In this document: piece by piece, positions 18,449 through 27,596 of the stretch | How positions within the stretch are numbered: position 1 is the stretch's first letter | Layout: each line of letters begins with the position of its first letter | Assembly: GCF_004297185.1 (NCBI RefSeq) | Contig: NZ_PGCL01000001.1 | Coordinates: 434,001 to 498,000, forward strand | Origin: Methanofollis fontis | GTDB lineage: Archaea > Halobacteriota > Methanomicrobia > Methanomicrobiales > Methanofollaceae | Length of the DNA stretch: 64,000 nt | Reading direction: 5' to 3' | Position numbers and translations under genes: made by a program | The notes under the pieces: model-generated | Told to the model about the DNA's origin: nothing | Databases searched by the model: none | The model's input: only the letters and a program-made list of their open reading frames with translations

Positions 18449-18652
18449 ATGGGGAAGCACACACCCCACCCGATCCCCCCACGTCTGCGGGTGGGTGTGT
18501 GTGCGATCTGCGCCAGAGTGCACATGACCGGGATGATCGGGGTGATCAGGGCGGGATCGAGGATCCACCCAACAGGAGCCGCCCGTTTGTTTACACTCCA
18601 GGAGTGCACGCCGGTGCAAACAGGTGCACAGGTGCAAACGGGAAGTAGGTGA
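18449..18652 (+). CDS. Possible small protein, 67 residues
   Basis: An open frame starting at ATG (MGKHTPHPIPPRLRVG), about 15 bp after an AT-rich promoter-like block at 18425. It ends in a TGA that overlaps the GTG start of the zinc-ribbon gene by 4 bases. The translation contains VCAICARVHMTGM but no known domain, and much of the 3' half is dictated by repeated gtgcac/gtgcaaac DNA. The overlap is the only real argument in favour of a gene; it may instead be regulatory DNA. Confidence 0.25.
   Translation: MGKHTPHPIPPRLRVGVCAICARVHMTGMIGVIRAGSRIHPTGAARLFTLQECTPVQTGAQVQTGSR
18594..18638. repeat. Palindrome plus GGTGCAA boxes (inverse of TTGCACC)
   Basis: The perfect palindrome cactcc-a-ggagtg (18594-18606) is followed by ggtgcaa at 18613 and 18631 and the related ggtgcac at 18623. 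GGTGCAA is the reverse complement of the boxes at 18322-18350. The two groups therefore face each other across about 260 bp, just upstream of the zinc-ribbon gene. Confidence 0.55.
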
Positions 18653-18867
18653 CGACCCTCCCCGGCGTGCTGGACCACGCCGATTTCTCGCGGGTCTCGA
18701 CCGATCTCGGGCGCTGCTCCCTCTGCGGGGAGGGGCGGGCGGCGTTTCGCTCTGCGGACGGACTGACCGTGCTCTGCGAGGGGTGTTATGCGAGGGCGGT
18801 GCGGGAGTGGAACGCAGGGAGGGTGGTGGTGTCCTTCAGTCCCGCGGCGTCCTGGCCGCCTTCATGA
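18649..18867 (+). CDS. Small zinc-ribbon protein
   Basis: A 72-residue protein beginning at GTG. Two CxxC knuckles, CSLCGEG and CEGCYAR, are spaced about 22 residues apart and should bind one zinc ion. The N-terminal part VLDHADFSRVSTDLGRC and the final helix VREWNAGR give it a compact form, often seen in mobile elements and small regulators. It follows the repeat cluster directly, so its expression may depend on a protein bound there. Its 3' end overlaps the opposing EVE gene by 32 bases. Confidence 0.55.
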   Translation: MTTLPGVLDHADFSRVSTDLGRCSLCGEGRAAFRSADGLTVLCEGCYARAVREWNAGRVVVSFSPAASWPPS

Positions 18868-19294
18868 TATAGGAGTGGTCCTCCTCGGTGATCGCCCGCA
18901 TCGTCTGTCCTCCGTTCTGCCCGGACCACTGCTTTTTGTCGGCGATGAACGCCATGCGAGGGATCAGGGGCTCGAACTCCACCGGGGGTTCGAAGACCTC
19001 CACCGTCTTCAGCCTGACCCGCAGCGGGAAGACCTCGTTCCCGAGTTTTCTGGGAACGGTGAAGATCGGGGTGGTGTCATGGGAGACGCCGGAGACGATC
19101 TCGAAGCACCCGATGATGGCCGGGGGGAGGGTGGTCTCCCGGTCGATCGTCTTCTGCCCGACATAGAGGAGCAGGGTGTCGCCCGGCCTGATCCGGTTGA
19201 TCTGGTTGATGTCCTTTTTTGAGACGCCCCAGACTTCCTTTTTCATCACGATGTCTGCGTTCTCACGGGTGGAGGTGCCGATCCAGCGGGTCAT
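18836..19294 (-). CDS. EVE-domain protein (PUA-like, modified-base reader)
   Basis: A 152-residue single-domain protein. It reads TRWIGTSTRENADIVMKKEVWGVSKKD-, then RIRPGDTLLLYVG, AIIGCFEIVSGV and MAFIADKKQW, the ordered motifs of the EVE fold. EVE proteins belong to the PUA/YTH-like class and are proposed or shown to bind modified DNA bases; they are often fused to or encoded beside restriction enzymes. The start at 19294 is the Met that begins the domain; the frame continues 16 codons upstream. It lies 84 bp after the large helicase gene on the same strand, suggesting a joint defence function. Confidence 0.82.
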   Translation of the reverse strand: MTRWIGTSTRENADIVMKKEVWGVSKKDINQINRIRPGDTLLLYVGQKTIDRETTLPPAIIGCFEIVSGVSHDTTPIFTVPRKLGNEVFPLRVRLKTVEVFEPPVEFEPLIPRMAFIADKKQWSGQNGGQTMRAITEEDHSYIMKAARTPRD

Positions 19295-19378
19295 TGGTTC
19301 CCATTGTATCCCCTGTACGGAAAAAAGTATCCGGATGAACACCTGGGTGGTGGGGGTGGATCCGATTGGCGCCCCTTC

Positions 19379-22300
19379 CTACCCGATCACCGTCTTGTTC
19401 GCCCGCACAAACAACCCCGGCGGCATGGGGCGGTCGAGTTCCCAGAGGATGCTCATGGGGCGGGTGCCCTCATGGGAGACATAGCGTGCCGTCCCGAGGA
19501 AGATGTAGGGCTCTGCCAGGTTGTCGACCTTTTTGAACTCCCGGACAAAGAGCAGGATCCGGTTGCCTCTCTCCTCGTGGTGGATGTAGCGCTCTCCGGT
19601 CGGCGAGGATGCAGATGTGGTGCTCTGTGATTGCCAGTGAAACAGGGATTCAGAGACGGCATAATCCTGGTACATGGTGGTGGGGGAATAGTGCTCCTCG
19701 GTCTTGTTCAGGGTGATAAAGAAGGCATCAATCTGTTTGTCCCGGAGATGGAGCACGCCTTCCCGACTCCCCTGTGAGGGTCTGGCGTCCAGGGTATGGT
19801 GCCCGAGGGCAGAGAAGATCTGGTCCCGTGTGTAGGTACAATGCACCTCCAGGGGTGAATCGAAACCCAGATCGACCGATTCAGGGATGAACTCGATCTG
19901 CTCAAAATTGTAGTCCAGGAGATCGGACACCTCGTTACGGATCCATTCACTCTCCACAATATCTGAGAAGAGGGACGGGATATCGTGGGTTTCTGGTGGA
20001 GAGGTGTGGATGGAATAATAGACCATCGCGAGCATCCGCCTCTCGGCATCGGTGAGGGTGTCATAGGAATACCCGAACGGGTCTTTCAAGAGGTCCTGAA
20101 TGAAGCGGATCAATCGTGGTGAGTCGATGGTGCTGAGGTGCAGTGCGGCATTTTTTGTGAATGCGGAGTCTGCCCCGTCCCCGTCTTTACACACCCCTGC
20201 CTGGCATGCCAGGGCGGTGAAGGTATCCTTTCTATAGATCTCCCTCGGTGTTATGGCGTGGTATGCCATGAAATTTTTCAGGGTGAGGGGTGTGCCGGTC
20301 CTCTCTTCAAATGCCTGGATGGTGCGGATTAACGAACGCCGCGTGGTGGTTGCCGTGGTGATATTCTCAAGCACCCGCTGTTGTGCCACCTTTTCGAGAT
20401 GGATATGGCACCCTTTTGGGAGTTCAAATGAATTTTCCCGGACCTGCATGATCAGGGGTCTTTCGCTTGTGGAGAGGAGTGCCATCATCTTCTCCCCGAA
20501 CCGATAATGGACATTGTGTCGTCCGACAAAGTCGAGCACGGTCAGGCACTCTTTACCCTCTGCAAGCCTCAGTCCCCGCCCGAGTTGTTGCACAAATATC
20601 GTCAGACTCTCTGTCGGACGCAGGAAGAGGATCGTGTTTACCTCAGGGATATCCACCCCCTCATTGTAGAGATCGACGACAAAGATGAAGTGGATCTCCC
20701 GTGATTTCAGGCGGTTCTGGATGGAAAAGCGCTCTTCTCTTGGACTCTCGGCACAGAGCGATGCCGAGGGGATGCCTGCCCGTGTAAACGATTCGGCCAT
20801 AAACCGTGCATGATCGACGGAGACACAGAAACCAAGGCCGATGGTATCGTCGATATCGCTGATGTACTCCAGTAATGCCTCCTTGATCCGCTCAACCCGT
20901 TCTGTATTCCCGGTATAGAGTTCATTGAGTTCACCGGGCTGGTAGCATCCGCGCCTCCAGGTCACCGAATCCAGATCCACCACATCGGTGATCCCGAAAT
21001 AGTGAAACGGTGAGAGGAGTTTCCGGTTGATCGCCTCGGGCAGGCGGATTTCTGCGGTGGTTCTGCCATCAAAATACTGGAAGATGTCGAGATCGTCCAT
21101 CCGTTCAGGGGTGGCGGTGAGACCGACAAGGACCTGAGGCGTGTAGTGGGAGAGGAGACGCTGATAGGAGGGTGCCGCTGCATGATGGAACTCATCGATG
21201 ATGATCACATCATAAAAATCGGGTCGTGTGCGCTGGATCAGGTCCCTGCTGTTGAGACTCTGGATGGACGTGAACAGATGCTCGATCTGGGTGGGTTCGT
21301 TTCCCCCGACCAGGAGGTCCCCGAAATTGGGGTCCTTGAGGATCCCCCGGAATACGTTGATGCTCTGCTTGAGGATCTCCTCACGGTGGGCGACAAACAG
21401 CAGGCGGGGGTAGTGCCCCGCTTTGGACGTGAGATCTTTGTAGTCGAATGCTGATATGACCGTTTTTCCTGTGCCTGTCGCTGCAACGATGAGGTTTTTG
21501 AAATTGTGATGGAGTTCTCGTTCGGCCTTTATCTGTTCGAGGATCTCCTTCTGGAAGTGGTAGGGCTGGATATCGAAGACCGTTGTTACCCCGGAATCGT
21601 CTTTCGTCTCTTTTGAGAGGGAGCGGATGAGGTGGTCTCTGCTCGCATCGGTATAGGTGATGAACTCTGGATCATTCCAGTAGGTCTCGAAGGTTGCGTC
21701 GATCTTTCTGATGATATGCGCCGAGTCCTGCTGCGTCACCTTCACGTTCCATTCCAGACCGCTTGTGACCGCTGAACTCGAGAGGTTCGACGAACCGATG
21801 TATGCGGTAGAAAATCCGCTTTTCCGGTGAAAGATGTAGGATTTTGCATGGAGGCGGGTCCTCTCGGTGTCATATGATACCTTGACGGTGGTGTTTTTCA
21901 GGCGAGAGAGGGTCTCAACCGCCTTTATGTCGGTTGCGCCGATATAGGATGTTGTGATCACCCGCAGGGTGCCGTGTTTGACGAACTCCTTTAAATCGTC
22001 GATGATCAGGCGAATACCGCTCCACTTGATGAATGAGATGAGAAGGTCGATGCGGTCCGCACTTCTGATCTCCTTTTTGAGCTCATACACGAGTCCGGGT
22101 TCCCTGGGGGACCCGGTGAAGAGACTGCCCTGAGAGATGGAGGTCTCGGGTCGGGGGATGGTCTGCTGATCCAGGGTTGTGGAAAGATCAGGGTCCAGGA
22201 TGGCGAGCAGGAGTTCGGCGTCATCGGTGATTTTGCAGTGGTGGAGGTGATCGTCACCGATGACATCGGCAAGATGGGCGACGATGCCATTGCAGATGGC

Positions 22301-22507
22301 GATCTGATCTGCCAGGGACCGATGTTTTTCGTCTGCGGTGCGGAGGGCATCTTCAACAATCGTATGGATATAGCGGGAGAGGATGGACTGGGGATCATAG
22401 TGCCCGATGGTGTCGGTGTACCATCTCTGATCGGTTCTGAGCGAGGATAGTTTTGATTGGAGATATTCGTTGATTAATTGCTCATAGATTCCAGGAAAAA
22501 GTTCCAT
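19379..22507 (-). CDS. PLD-nuclease / superfamily 2 helicase with DUF3427-like C-terminus
   Basis: A 1042-residue protein. Residues about 150-290 hold a phospholipase-D-like domain with one HxK motif (RLHAKSYIFH) and the IGSSNLSSSAV segment. Residues about 315-500 hold a helicase core with Walker A AATGTGKTVISAF, the DEFH box IIIDEFHHAA and GLTATPER. Residues about 540-690 hold the second core with QQLGRGLRLAEG. The long C-terminal part ending FLGTARYVSHEGTRPM fits DUF3427. This architecture is common in restriction-like and defence loci. Codon use is visibly less GC-rich than the neighbours, suggesting horizontal transfer. The downstream EVE gene may supply base recognition. Confidence 0.87.
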   Translation of the reverse strand: MELFPGIYEQLINEYLQSKLSSLRTDQRWYTDTIGHYDPQSILSRYIHTIVEDALRTADEKHRSLADQIAICNGIVAHLADVIGDDHLHHCKITDDAELLLAILDPDLSTTLDQQTIPRPETSISQGSLFTGSPREPGLVYELKKEIRSADRIDLLISFIKWSGIRLIIDDLKEFVKHGTLRVITTSYIGATDIKAVETLSRLKNTTVKVSYDTERTRLHAKSYIFHRKSGFSTAYIGSSNLSSSAVTSGLEWNVKVTQQDSAHIIRKIDATFETYWNDPEFITYTDASRDHLIRSLSKETKDDSGVTTVFDIQPYHFQKEILEQIKAERELHHNFKNLIVAATGTGKTVISAFDYKDLTSKAGHYPRLLFVAHREEILKQSINVFRGILKDPNFGDLLVGGNEPTQIEHLFTSIQSLNSRDLIQRTRPDFYDVIIIDEFHHAAAPSYQRLLSHYTPQVLVGLTATPERMDDLDIFQYFDGRTTAEIRLPEAINRKLLSPFHYFGITDVVDLDSVTWRRGCYQPGELNELYTGNTERVERIKEALLEYISDIDDTIGLGFCVSVDHARFMAESFTRAGIPSASLCAESPREERFSIQNRLKSREIHFIFVVDLYNEGVDIPEVNTILFLRPTESLTIFVQQLGRGLRLAEGKECLTVLDFVGRHNVHYRFGEKMMALLSTSERPLIMQVRENSFELPKGCHIHLEKVAQQRVLENITTATTTRRSLIRTIQAFEERTGTPLTLKNFMAYHAITPREIYRKDTFTALACQAGVCKDGDGADSAFTKNAALHLSTIDSPRLIRFIQDLLKDPFGYSYDTLTDAERRMLAMVYYSIHTSPPETHDIPSLFSDIVESEWIRNEVSDLLDYNFEQIEFIPESVDLGFDSPLEVHCTYTRDQIFSALGHHTLDARPSQGSREGVLHLRDKQIDAFFITLNKTEEHYSPTTMYQDYAVSESLFHWQSQSTTSASSPTGERYIHHEERGNRILLFVREFKKVDNLAEPYIFLGTARYVSHEGTRPMSILWELDRPMPPGLFVRANKTVIG

Positions 22508-22676
22508 GAGGTTCTATTTTTCGTGATTGATATATGAAGGTGGTTGTTTTGTCTTTTACCGATCCGAAACCTGAAATTCTGACTGTTTGGTGGGAGTTCC
22601 CCTTCCTGCCCCCTGAAGAGAGATCGCTAATCCCTGGTCCCCATATATTTATGACAGATCTCGGAGATGTGGCGAC

Positions 22677-23255
22677 ATGGCCGGCATTCTCGGGGGGTTC
22701 CTGGAATCCTGGAAAAAGAAGCGTGCGGAGGCGCAGGAGAAGAGAAAAGACCTGGATGAACAATACGCCAGAATAACCGATAATGTCGCCAGGCTGAAGA
22801 GCAAGGATCCGGAAACACGAAAGTCCGCAGCGATTGAAGCACAAGCATCTCTGGTCCGGTGGTGGGATCACCATTATTATTACAACCTCATCCCGCTCAT
22901 CTCCGATCGGGACCCAGAGGTGCGAAAGGCGGCGCTCCAGAGTTTTCGTGAGATGATGCATGAAGATTACAACAGGTTCTCACCGCCGTTCGTCGGATTG
23001 GGCAGTATCGAAAATATACCCACGGAGTTAATTGTTGCTCATTTCTCAGAGGGAAGACGGGCGTGGAAAGAATCGCCCTATTTTCCGGCCCACCAGATGG
23101 CGGTCGATTCGATCAGGAGGCTGGTCGGTCGGGAGCGTGACGGGGAGGTACTGGCCGAGGCCCAACAGACACTGGAACTCGGGCTCCGTCTCATTCATGG
23201 TGATAAGTCGCTGCTGAAATCATTCGATATGATGGAGATGCGGCGGGGCTGGTAA
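22677..23255 (+). CDS. HEAT-like repeat protein, function unknown
   Basis: A 192-residue soluble, helical protein. The N-terminus is a charged helix (ESWKKKRAEAQEKRKDLDEQ). The middle contains two HEAT-type helical pairs, including DPETRKSAAIEAQASLVRWW and DRDPEVRKAALQSFREMM. No catalytic motif is visible. It is divergent from the helicase gene across about 170 bp and has the lower GC content of that patch, so it may belong to the same acquired segment. HEAT repeats usually mediate protein contacts. Confidence 0.6.
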   Translation: MAGILGGFLESWKKKRAEAQEKRKDLDEQYARITDNVARLKSKDPETRKSAAIEAQASLVRWWDHHYYYNLIPLISDRDPEVRKAALQSFREMMHEDYNRFSPPFVGLGSIENIPTELIVAHFSEGRRAWKESPYFPAHQMAVDSIRRLVGRERDGEVLAEAQQTLELGLRLIHGDKSLLKSFDMMEMRRGW

Positions 23256-23891
23256 CGTCATCTCTGTGGGATCGAACTCCCTCATCACACGGCCGGGCTG
23301 ATACCCCCTACTGATGTCCGTGTGCATGCCCATTTCTCTCTTTTTCCAGAGGTTCATCATCAACGATCAGGTGCATCGGGGAAGGCCGGGGAGACCTGCT
23401 TCGGCTCCATCGAGAACAACAGCGTGAACAGAACGCCGGAAAGCGATCCATCAAAACCATTCAAAAAACCATTTCAAGGCAGGCCTCCTGCGACAGATGA
23501 TGGAGCACAGCGACGACGAATTCACCATCAGGGAGTCTTGTCGGCATTCTGCATCATCTCACGGACGATATGGGCTGGACTCCTTAAAACCCCTGAACCG
23601 GGCTACCTGAAATACGAAAACCCCCACCAACACTCCATTTTCCTATCCTATCAAAATCTTCGCTCCAGAATCCAGAGAAAACCGCAGAAAAGCGCCTTCG
23701 CCCCCCTGATCAAAGGGGCACCCCTCCAAGGGCGCCGGGGGTCAGGGCGGCATGGAGATACTATTATATAGGGAATATCTGATCTCTGTCGAGTGCGATG
23801 GTGCCGGCGGGAGGTCGGGTCTCCCCCCCGACCACGGAGCGAGACATTCGAATATGCGCAAAGCAGGCGGTTGACGTGAGGAGATAATCTG
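23256..23891. other. 636-bp gene-poor stretch, possibly decayed
   Basis: No intact gene is recognisable. One forward frame (23322-23771) is open but rich in Pro, Ser and Arg with no domain. A short phrase in another frame near 23490 (LLRQMMEHSDDEFTIRES) looks protein-like and may be the relic of a lost gene. A TATA-like element (ctattatata) lies at 23761-23770, about 120 bp before the deacetylase gene. Confidence 0.4.
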
Positions 23892-24665
23892 ATGCCGTTC
23901 ACATTCCGGCGCCCTCCCGGCCCTGTTGTCGTCATGTACCACTCCGTCACCGCACACGCACCCACGGACCCCTTCGCCGTCTCACGGCAGGACTTCGGCG
24001 TCCAGATCGCCTGGCTCCTGGAGGCGGGCTACGATATCGTCCCCCTCCCCTCCCTGGTGAAGGCGCTCGCGGCCGGCGACCCCGCCCTCCGGGGGCAGGC
24101 GGTCGTCACCTTCGACGACGGTTATCAGGACGTCCTCGAGGAGGCGGTCCCGGTGCTCGAAGACTTCGGTGTCCCGGCCACCGTCTTCCTGGTCACCGGC
24201 ATGCTCGGGGGGCGGGCGACGTTCAACTGCCACTCCCCCGACGCCCGCCTGATGGACGAAGACGACGTCCGCTCCATCCGTTCGTGCGGCATCGGGCTCG
24301 GGAGCCACACCCACTCCCATGCAAACCTCCCCCTGCTCGAGCCCGGAGCGCTCCGGGCCGAACTGGAGATGTCTCGGGAGGCGCTCATCGGGCTCGGGGA
24401 GACCTTCCTCTCCCTCTCCTACCCCTGGGGGAAATACGCCGCCAGGGAGACCCGTGCCGCCAGGGATGCGGGATACGCCTGCGCCCTGGAGGTGAACTCC
24501 CGCCCGGCCGCGGGCTCCGACCCCTACAGCATCGCCCGGTTCGGCGTCACCAGGGACCTGGACCTGAAGGGCTTCTCCCGGATGATCGCCCCGCCGTTCA
24601 CCGACGTCCTCACACGAAAGGCGAAATCCGCCTCAAGGCTCTGTAAATTGCATTTCGGTCTGTGA
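23892..24665 (+). CDS. Polysaccharide deacetylase (NodB-fold)
   Basis: A 257-residue carbohydrate esterase family 4-type enzyme. It has MYHSVTAHA near the start, the metal/catalytic motif VTFDDGYQDV and the zinc-ligand motif GSHTHSHANL, followed by the LSYPWGKYA arginine/proline loop region. There is no signal peptide. It probably removes N-acetyl groups from a cell-surface glycan or an intermediate. The next gene is a flippase, so the pair likely serves exopolysaccharide or glycoprotein glycan assembly. The two have separate TATA boxes. Confidence 0.88.
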   Translation: MPFTFRRPPGPVVVMYHSVTAHAPTDPFAVSRQDFGVQIAWLLEAGYDIVPLPSLVKALAAGDPALRGQAVVTFDDGYQDVLEEAVPVLEDFGVPATVFLVTGMLGGRATFNCHSPDARLMDEDDVRSIRSCGIGLGSHTHSHANLPLLEPGALRAELEMSREALIGLGETFLSLSYPWGKYAARETRAARDAGYACALEVNSRPAAGSDPYSIARFGVTRDLDLKGFSRMIAPPFTDVLTRKAKSASRLCKLHFGL

Positions 24666-24709
24666 ATATTCAAATTTCAGTGTTCCGTCGCTGGGACTCC
24701 AGCACAATC

Positions 24710-24719
24710 CTTAAATAGC
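24710..24719 (+). promoter_or_regulatory. TATA box of the flippase gene
   Basis: The sequence cttaaatagc stands about 72 bp before the proposed TTG start. An SD-like ggagggggg at 24771-24780 then selects that start, so this transcript has a leader of about 45 bases. Confidence 0.55.
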
Positions 24720-24786
24720 ATCGTGCGCTCTACACTGCTCGCCACCCGGTTGCACCCGGGGGGTGTGCTCGGAGGGGGGGATCCGA

Positions 24787-26238
24787 TTGAGCCTTGAAAT
24801 CCAGACCGTCAGGGGGATCAGCTGGTCAGGCATATCGCAGGTGGTATCCCAGGGATTCCAGTTTCTCGTCAAGATCCTGCTTGCCCGCCTCCTCGTCCCC
24901 GAAGATTTCGGCATCCTCGGGATGGCGCTCGTGTTCACCATGCTCATCGAGACCGTCAACGACGTCGGCCTGAGCGCCGCCATCATCCAGAAAAAAGGGA
25001 TCACAGAACGGCACCTCTCCACCGCCTTCTGGGTGGGCCTCGCACTCGGTGCCGCCCTCTTTGCGGTGGGCCTGCTCGCCTCCCCGTCCATCGCCGCCTT
25101 TTTCGGCGAACCCCTGCTGGCACCGATCATCGTCGTGCTCTCCCTGAATTTCATCTTCGGGTCGTTCGGCATCGTCCACAGGACGCTGCTGATGAAGCGG
25201 ATCGACTTCCGGAAGATCGCCGCCACCGAGGTCTGGACGGCCGGTATCGGGGGCGTCGTCTCCCTGGTCCTGGCCTTTCTGGGCTATGGCGTCTGGAGCC
25301 TGGTCTTCGGTTCGGTGCTGGCGATTCTGGGGAGTTCGGCCCTGCTGTGGGTGCTCTGCCCCTGGCGTCCGCAGAGGTCCCCGGACCGGGAGAGTTTCCT
25401 GGACCTCTTCGGCTACGGCAGGAACGCAATGGCCTCGCAGGTCCTGGGCTATATCGGCTCGAACATCGACTATTTCCTCATCGCAAAATTCCTGGACGCC
25501 ACCTCCCTCGGCCTCTACACCCTCGCCTTCCAGATGGCCGTCTTCCCGTTCAGTCGGGTCTCCCGGATCATCGGGAGGGTGACCTTCCCGGCCTTCTCGG
25601 CCATCCAGGACGACACCAGACAGATCATCCGCGGCTACCTCAAGACCGTCAGGTACACCTCGCTGCTGACCTTCCCCATGCTCGCCGGGCTTGCCGTCGT
25701 CGCACCGGTCTTCATTCCCCTCGCCATCGGGGAGAAGTGGGCGCCCATGGTGCTCCCCCTGCAGATCCTCTCCGTCTACGGGATCCTCAAATCGGTCGAG
25801 GCCAATGCGAACCCGGTGCTGATGGGCATGGGCCGCCCCGACCTCTATGTGCGCTATGAGATCCTCTCCCTCCCGACCATCTCCTTGGCGATCTATCTGG
25901 GGATGGGCGCCGGCATCACCGGCGTTGCCGCCGCCGTTACGCTGGCGTTCTGCGGACTCTTCTTTGTCATCCAGACCATCGCCAACCGGATCATCGGGCT
26001 GAATTATGCCGCCCTCGCTGGCGCCCTCCTCCCTGCGGCCGTCGGGTCGGGGGTGATGGTCGCCGCCGTCCGGGCATTCCTGATGATCAGCGAGGGGTGG
26101 ATACCCGGCGGTGTCGCTCTCGTCTCCGCGATCGTCCTCGGGGCCCTTGTCTACACCGGTGTGATCATGGTGGTGGACGGCGGGACGGTGGAGGAGATGA
26201 AATCGGTCATACGCCGGATCTCCGGGGTCTCTGCCTGA
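24787..26238 (+). CDS. Polysaccharide flippase (MOP superfamily, Wzx-like)
   Basis: A 483-residue membrane protein with about 12-14 helices. The N-terminal phrase GISWSGISQVVSQGFQFLVK and the ARLLVPEDFGILGMALVF segment are diagnostic of lipopolysaccharide or O-antigen flippases of the WzxC/Polysacc_synt_3 type. A TTG start at 24787 is preferred: a strong ggaggggggg site ends six bases before it, while the GTG at 24763 lies upstream of that site. The protein should move lipid-linked glycans across the membrane. It works in the same pathway as the deacetylase encoded 120 bp upstream, as judged from position. Confidence 0.85.
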   Translation: MSLEIQTVRGISWSGISQVVSQGFQFLVKILLARLLVPEDFGILGMALVFTMLIETVNDVGLSAAIIQKKGITERHLSTAFWVGLALGAALFAVGLLASPSIAAFFGEPLLAPIIVVLSLNFIFGSFGIVHRTLLMKRIDFRKIAATEVWTAGIGGVVSLVLAFLGYGVWSLVFGSVLAILGSSALLWVLCPWRPQRSPDRESFLDLFGYGRNAMASQVLGYIGSNIDYFLIAKFLDATSLGLYTLAFQMAVFPFSRVSRIIGRVTFPAFSAIQDDTRQIIRGYLKTVRYTSLLTFPMLAGLAVVAPVFIPLAIGEKWAPMVLPLQILSVYGILKSVEANANPVLMGMGRPDLYVRYEILSLPTISLAIYLGMGAGITGVAAAVTLAFCGLFFVIQTIANRIIGLNYAALAGALLPAAVGSGVMVAAVRAFLMISEGWIPGGVALVSAIVLGALVYTGVIMVVDGGTVEEMKSVIRRISGVSA

Positions 26239-26447
26239 AAAAACCGTCAGAAAGCCGAAATGAAGGCACGTCCCGACACCCCGGGACCGGACGGCACGCC
26301 TGCCAGAGCAGAAGAGGATGTATGAGGCATCCACCAGACCTCTGACAGGTATTCTCGCCTGAAGGATCTGGTCGATCGACAGTGGCGTGAGCGGCAACCA
26401 TGGATGTTATGACGCCAGAGTGGTGAAACTGGACCCCGCGTAGGGCG

Positions 26448-27596
26448 TCACACCGCGAATGCCCCCTCCATCGCCTCCTCCACCCCTTCCCCGGGCAGGA
26501 TCATCCGGCTGTTCCCCCGTCCCCGCCACATCACAATGTCCACCAGCCGGAGGTGCTCGAGTTTGCGGAGGCGGCTATAGAACGCCGAATAACTCATCGC
26601 ATCCCGGTCGCAGAGGCGCTCATAGACGGTCCCGGATCTCGTCTCTTCCTCTCCCTCCCGCCAGATCGAGAGCACCGCATCGAGCACCTCCCGGTCGGCG
26701 GCGTCCAGGGAATCGACGGCCATCTCCAGGCGGAGGTGCCGGGATGCCGCATGGGCGGCGTGCACGTCCTCCGCCGTCACCGCCCTTCGCCCCGCCCTCT
26801 CGGCCGCTCCCGCCGCCCGCCGCACCATGTCCAGCCCCACCCGGAGGTCCCCACAGGCGTCCGTCCGTTCCGCCATCAGGTCAAGCACGGCCGGCGGCAC
26901 CACGCCGGGGTAGAGGCCGGCCCGGATGCGGTCGGCGAGGATCCCCCGGATCTCCTGCCGGGAATAGGGCGGAAAAAAGACTTCGGAGGCATGCAGCACC
27001 GAGAGGGTCGAGGGGGTGAGGCAGCGGGAGAGGTCGGGGTCCATGCCGGAGAGCGTCAGGAACACCCCGGCCTTTGTGCCCGGATACCCCTCGTGCATGC
27101 GGAGGAGGGCGGTGAGCACATCGTCCAGCACGCCGTTCGGGATGAGTTCGCCGGCGTCGTCCAGGCAGACGACGAGCACCGCCCCCCGCCCGGTCAGGTT
27201 GTCTGCGATCCGCTCCGTGATCCGCCGGAGCGGAACGCCGGCATCCGGGAGGGGGTGACCGGAGAGGGCGGCGTAGATCCGGGCGAAGACCGCACGGGGC
27301 GTCTGGTCGCAGTGGCAGGGGATGAGCACCGGCGCCACCCGCTCGCAGACCTCCCCGACCCCGGCGAAGATCCGGTGGACGGCCGTGGTCTTGCCGGTGC
27401 CGGGCGGGCCGCGGAGCACCGTGTTGAGGGGGCTGCCGCCGTCCAGAGTGGGGCGGAGGGCGAAGGCCAGTTCCTGCATCTGGGCGTGGCGGTGGTTGAA
27501 GGTCTCCGGGAGGTGGGTGACCTCGAAGACCTCCGGGTTCCTGAAGAGCGTCTGGTCGGCCATGAGGGGGATGGATGTCATGGTGAGTCCATCCAT
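26448..27596 (-). CDS. Orc1/Cdc6-type replication initiator
   Basis: A 382-residue AAA+ protein. Walker A is RGPPGTGKTTAVHR (GPPGTGKT at residues 63-70) and Walker B/sensor region is VLVVCLDDAGEL, where the normal DE pair is DD. A C-terminal winged-helix domain (SYSAFYSRLRKLEHLRLVD) binds origin DNA. The N-terminal TLFRNPEVFEVTHLPETF matches the family start, so ATG 27596, 27581 or Met12 may be used. Methanomicrobiales often have more than one Cdc6 paralogue. The upstream region is rich in dyads and could be an origin. The gene is convergent with the flippase gene. Confidence 0.88.
   Translation of the reverse strand: MDGLTMTSIPLMADQTLFRNPEVFEVTHLPETFNHRHAQMQELAFALRPTLDGGSPLNTVLRGPPGTGKTTAVHRIFAGVGEVCERVAPVLIPCHCDQTPRAVFARIYAALSGHPLPDAGVPLRRITERIADNLTGRGAVLVVCLDDAGELIPNGVLDDVLTALLRMHEGYPGTKAGVFLTLSGMDPDLSRCLTPSTLSVLHASEVFFPPYSRQEIRGILADRIRAGLYPGVVPPAVLDLMAERTDACGDLRVGLDMVRRAAGAAERAGRRAVTAEDVHAAHAASRHLRLEMAVDSLDAADREVLDAVLSIWREGEEETRSGTVYERLCDRDAMSYSAFYSRLRKLEHLRLVDIVMWRGRGNSRMILPGEGVEEAMEGAFAV

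Noticed and set aside
23262-23290. tRNA T-arm-like word (gagttcgatccc on the minus strand)
   Set aside because: The bases flanking the loop do not pair as a five-base T stem, and no acceptor, D or anticodon arms were found.
23322-23771. A 149-residue plus-strand frame
   Set aside because: The translation is low complexity and shares no family pattern; the region appears decayed.
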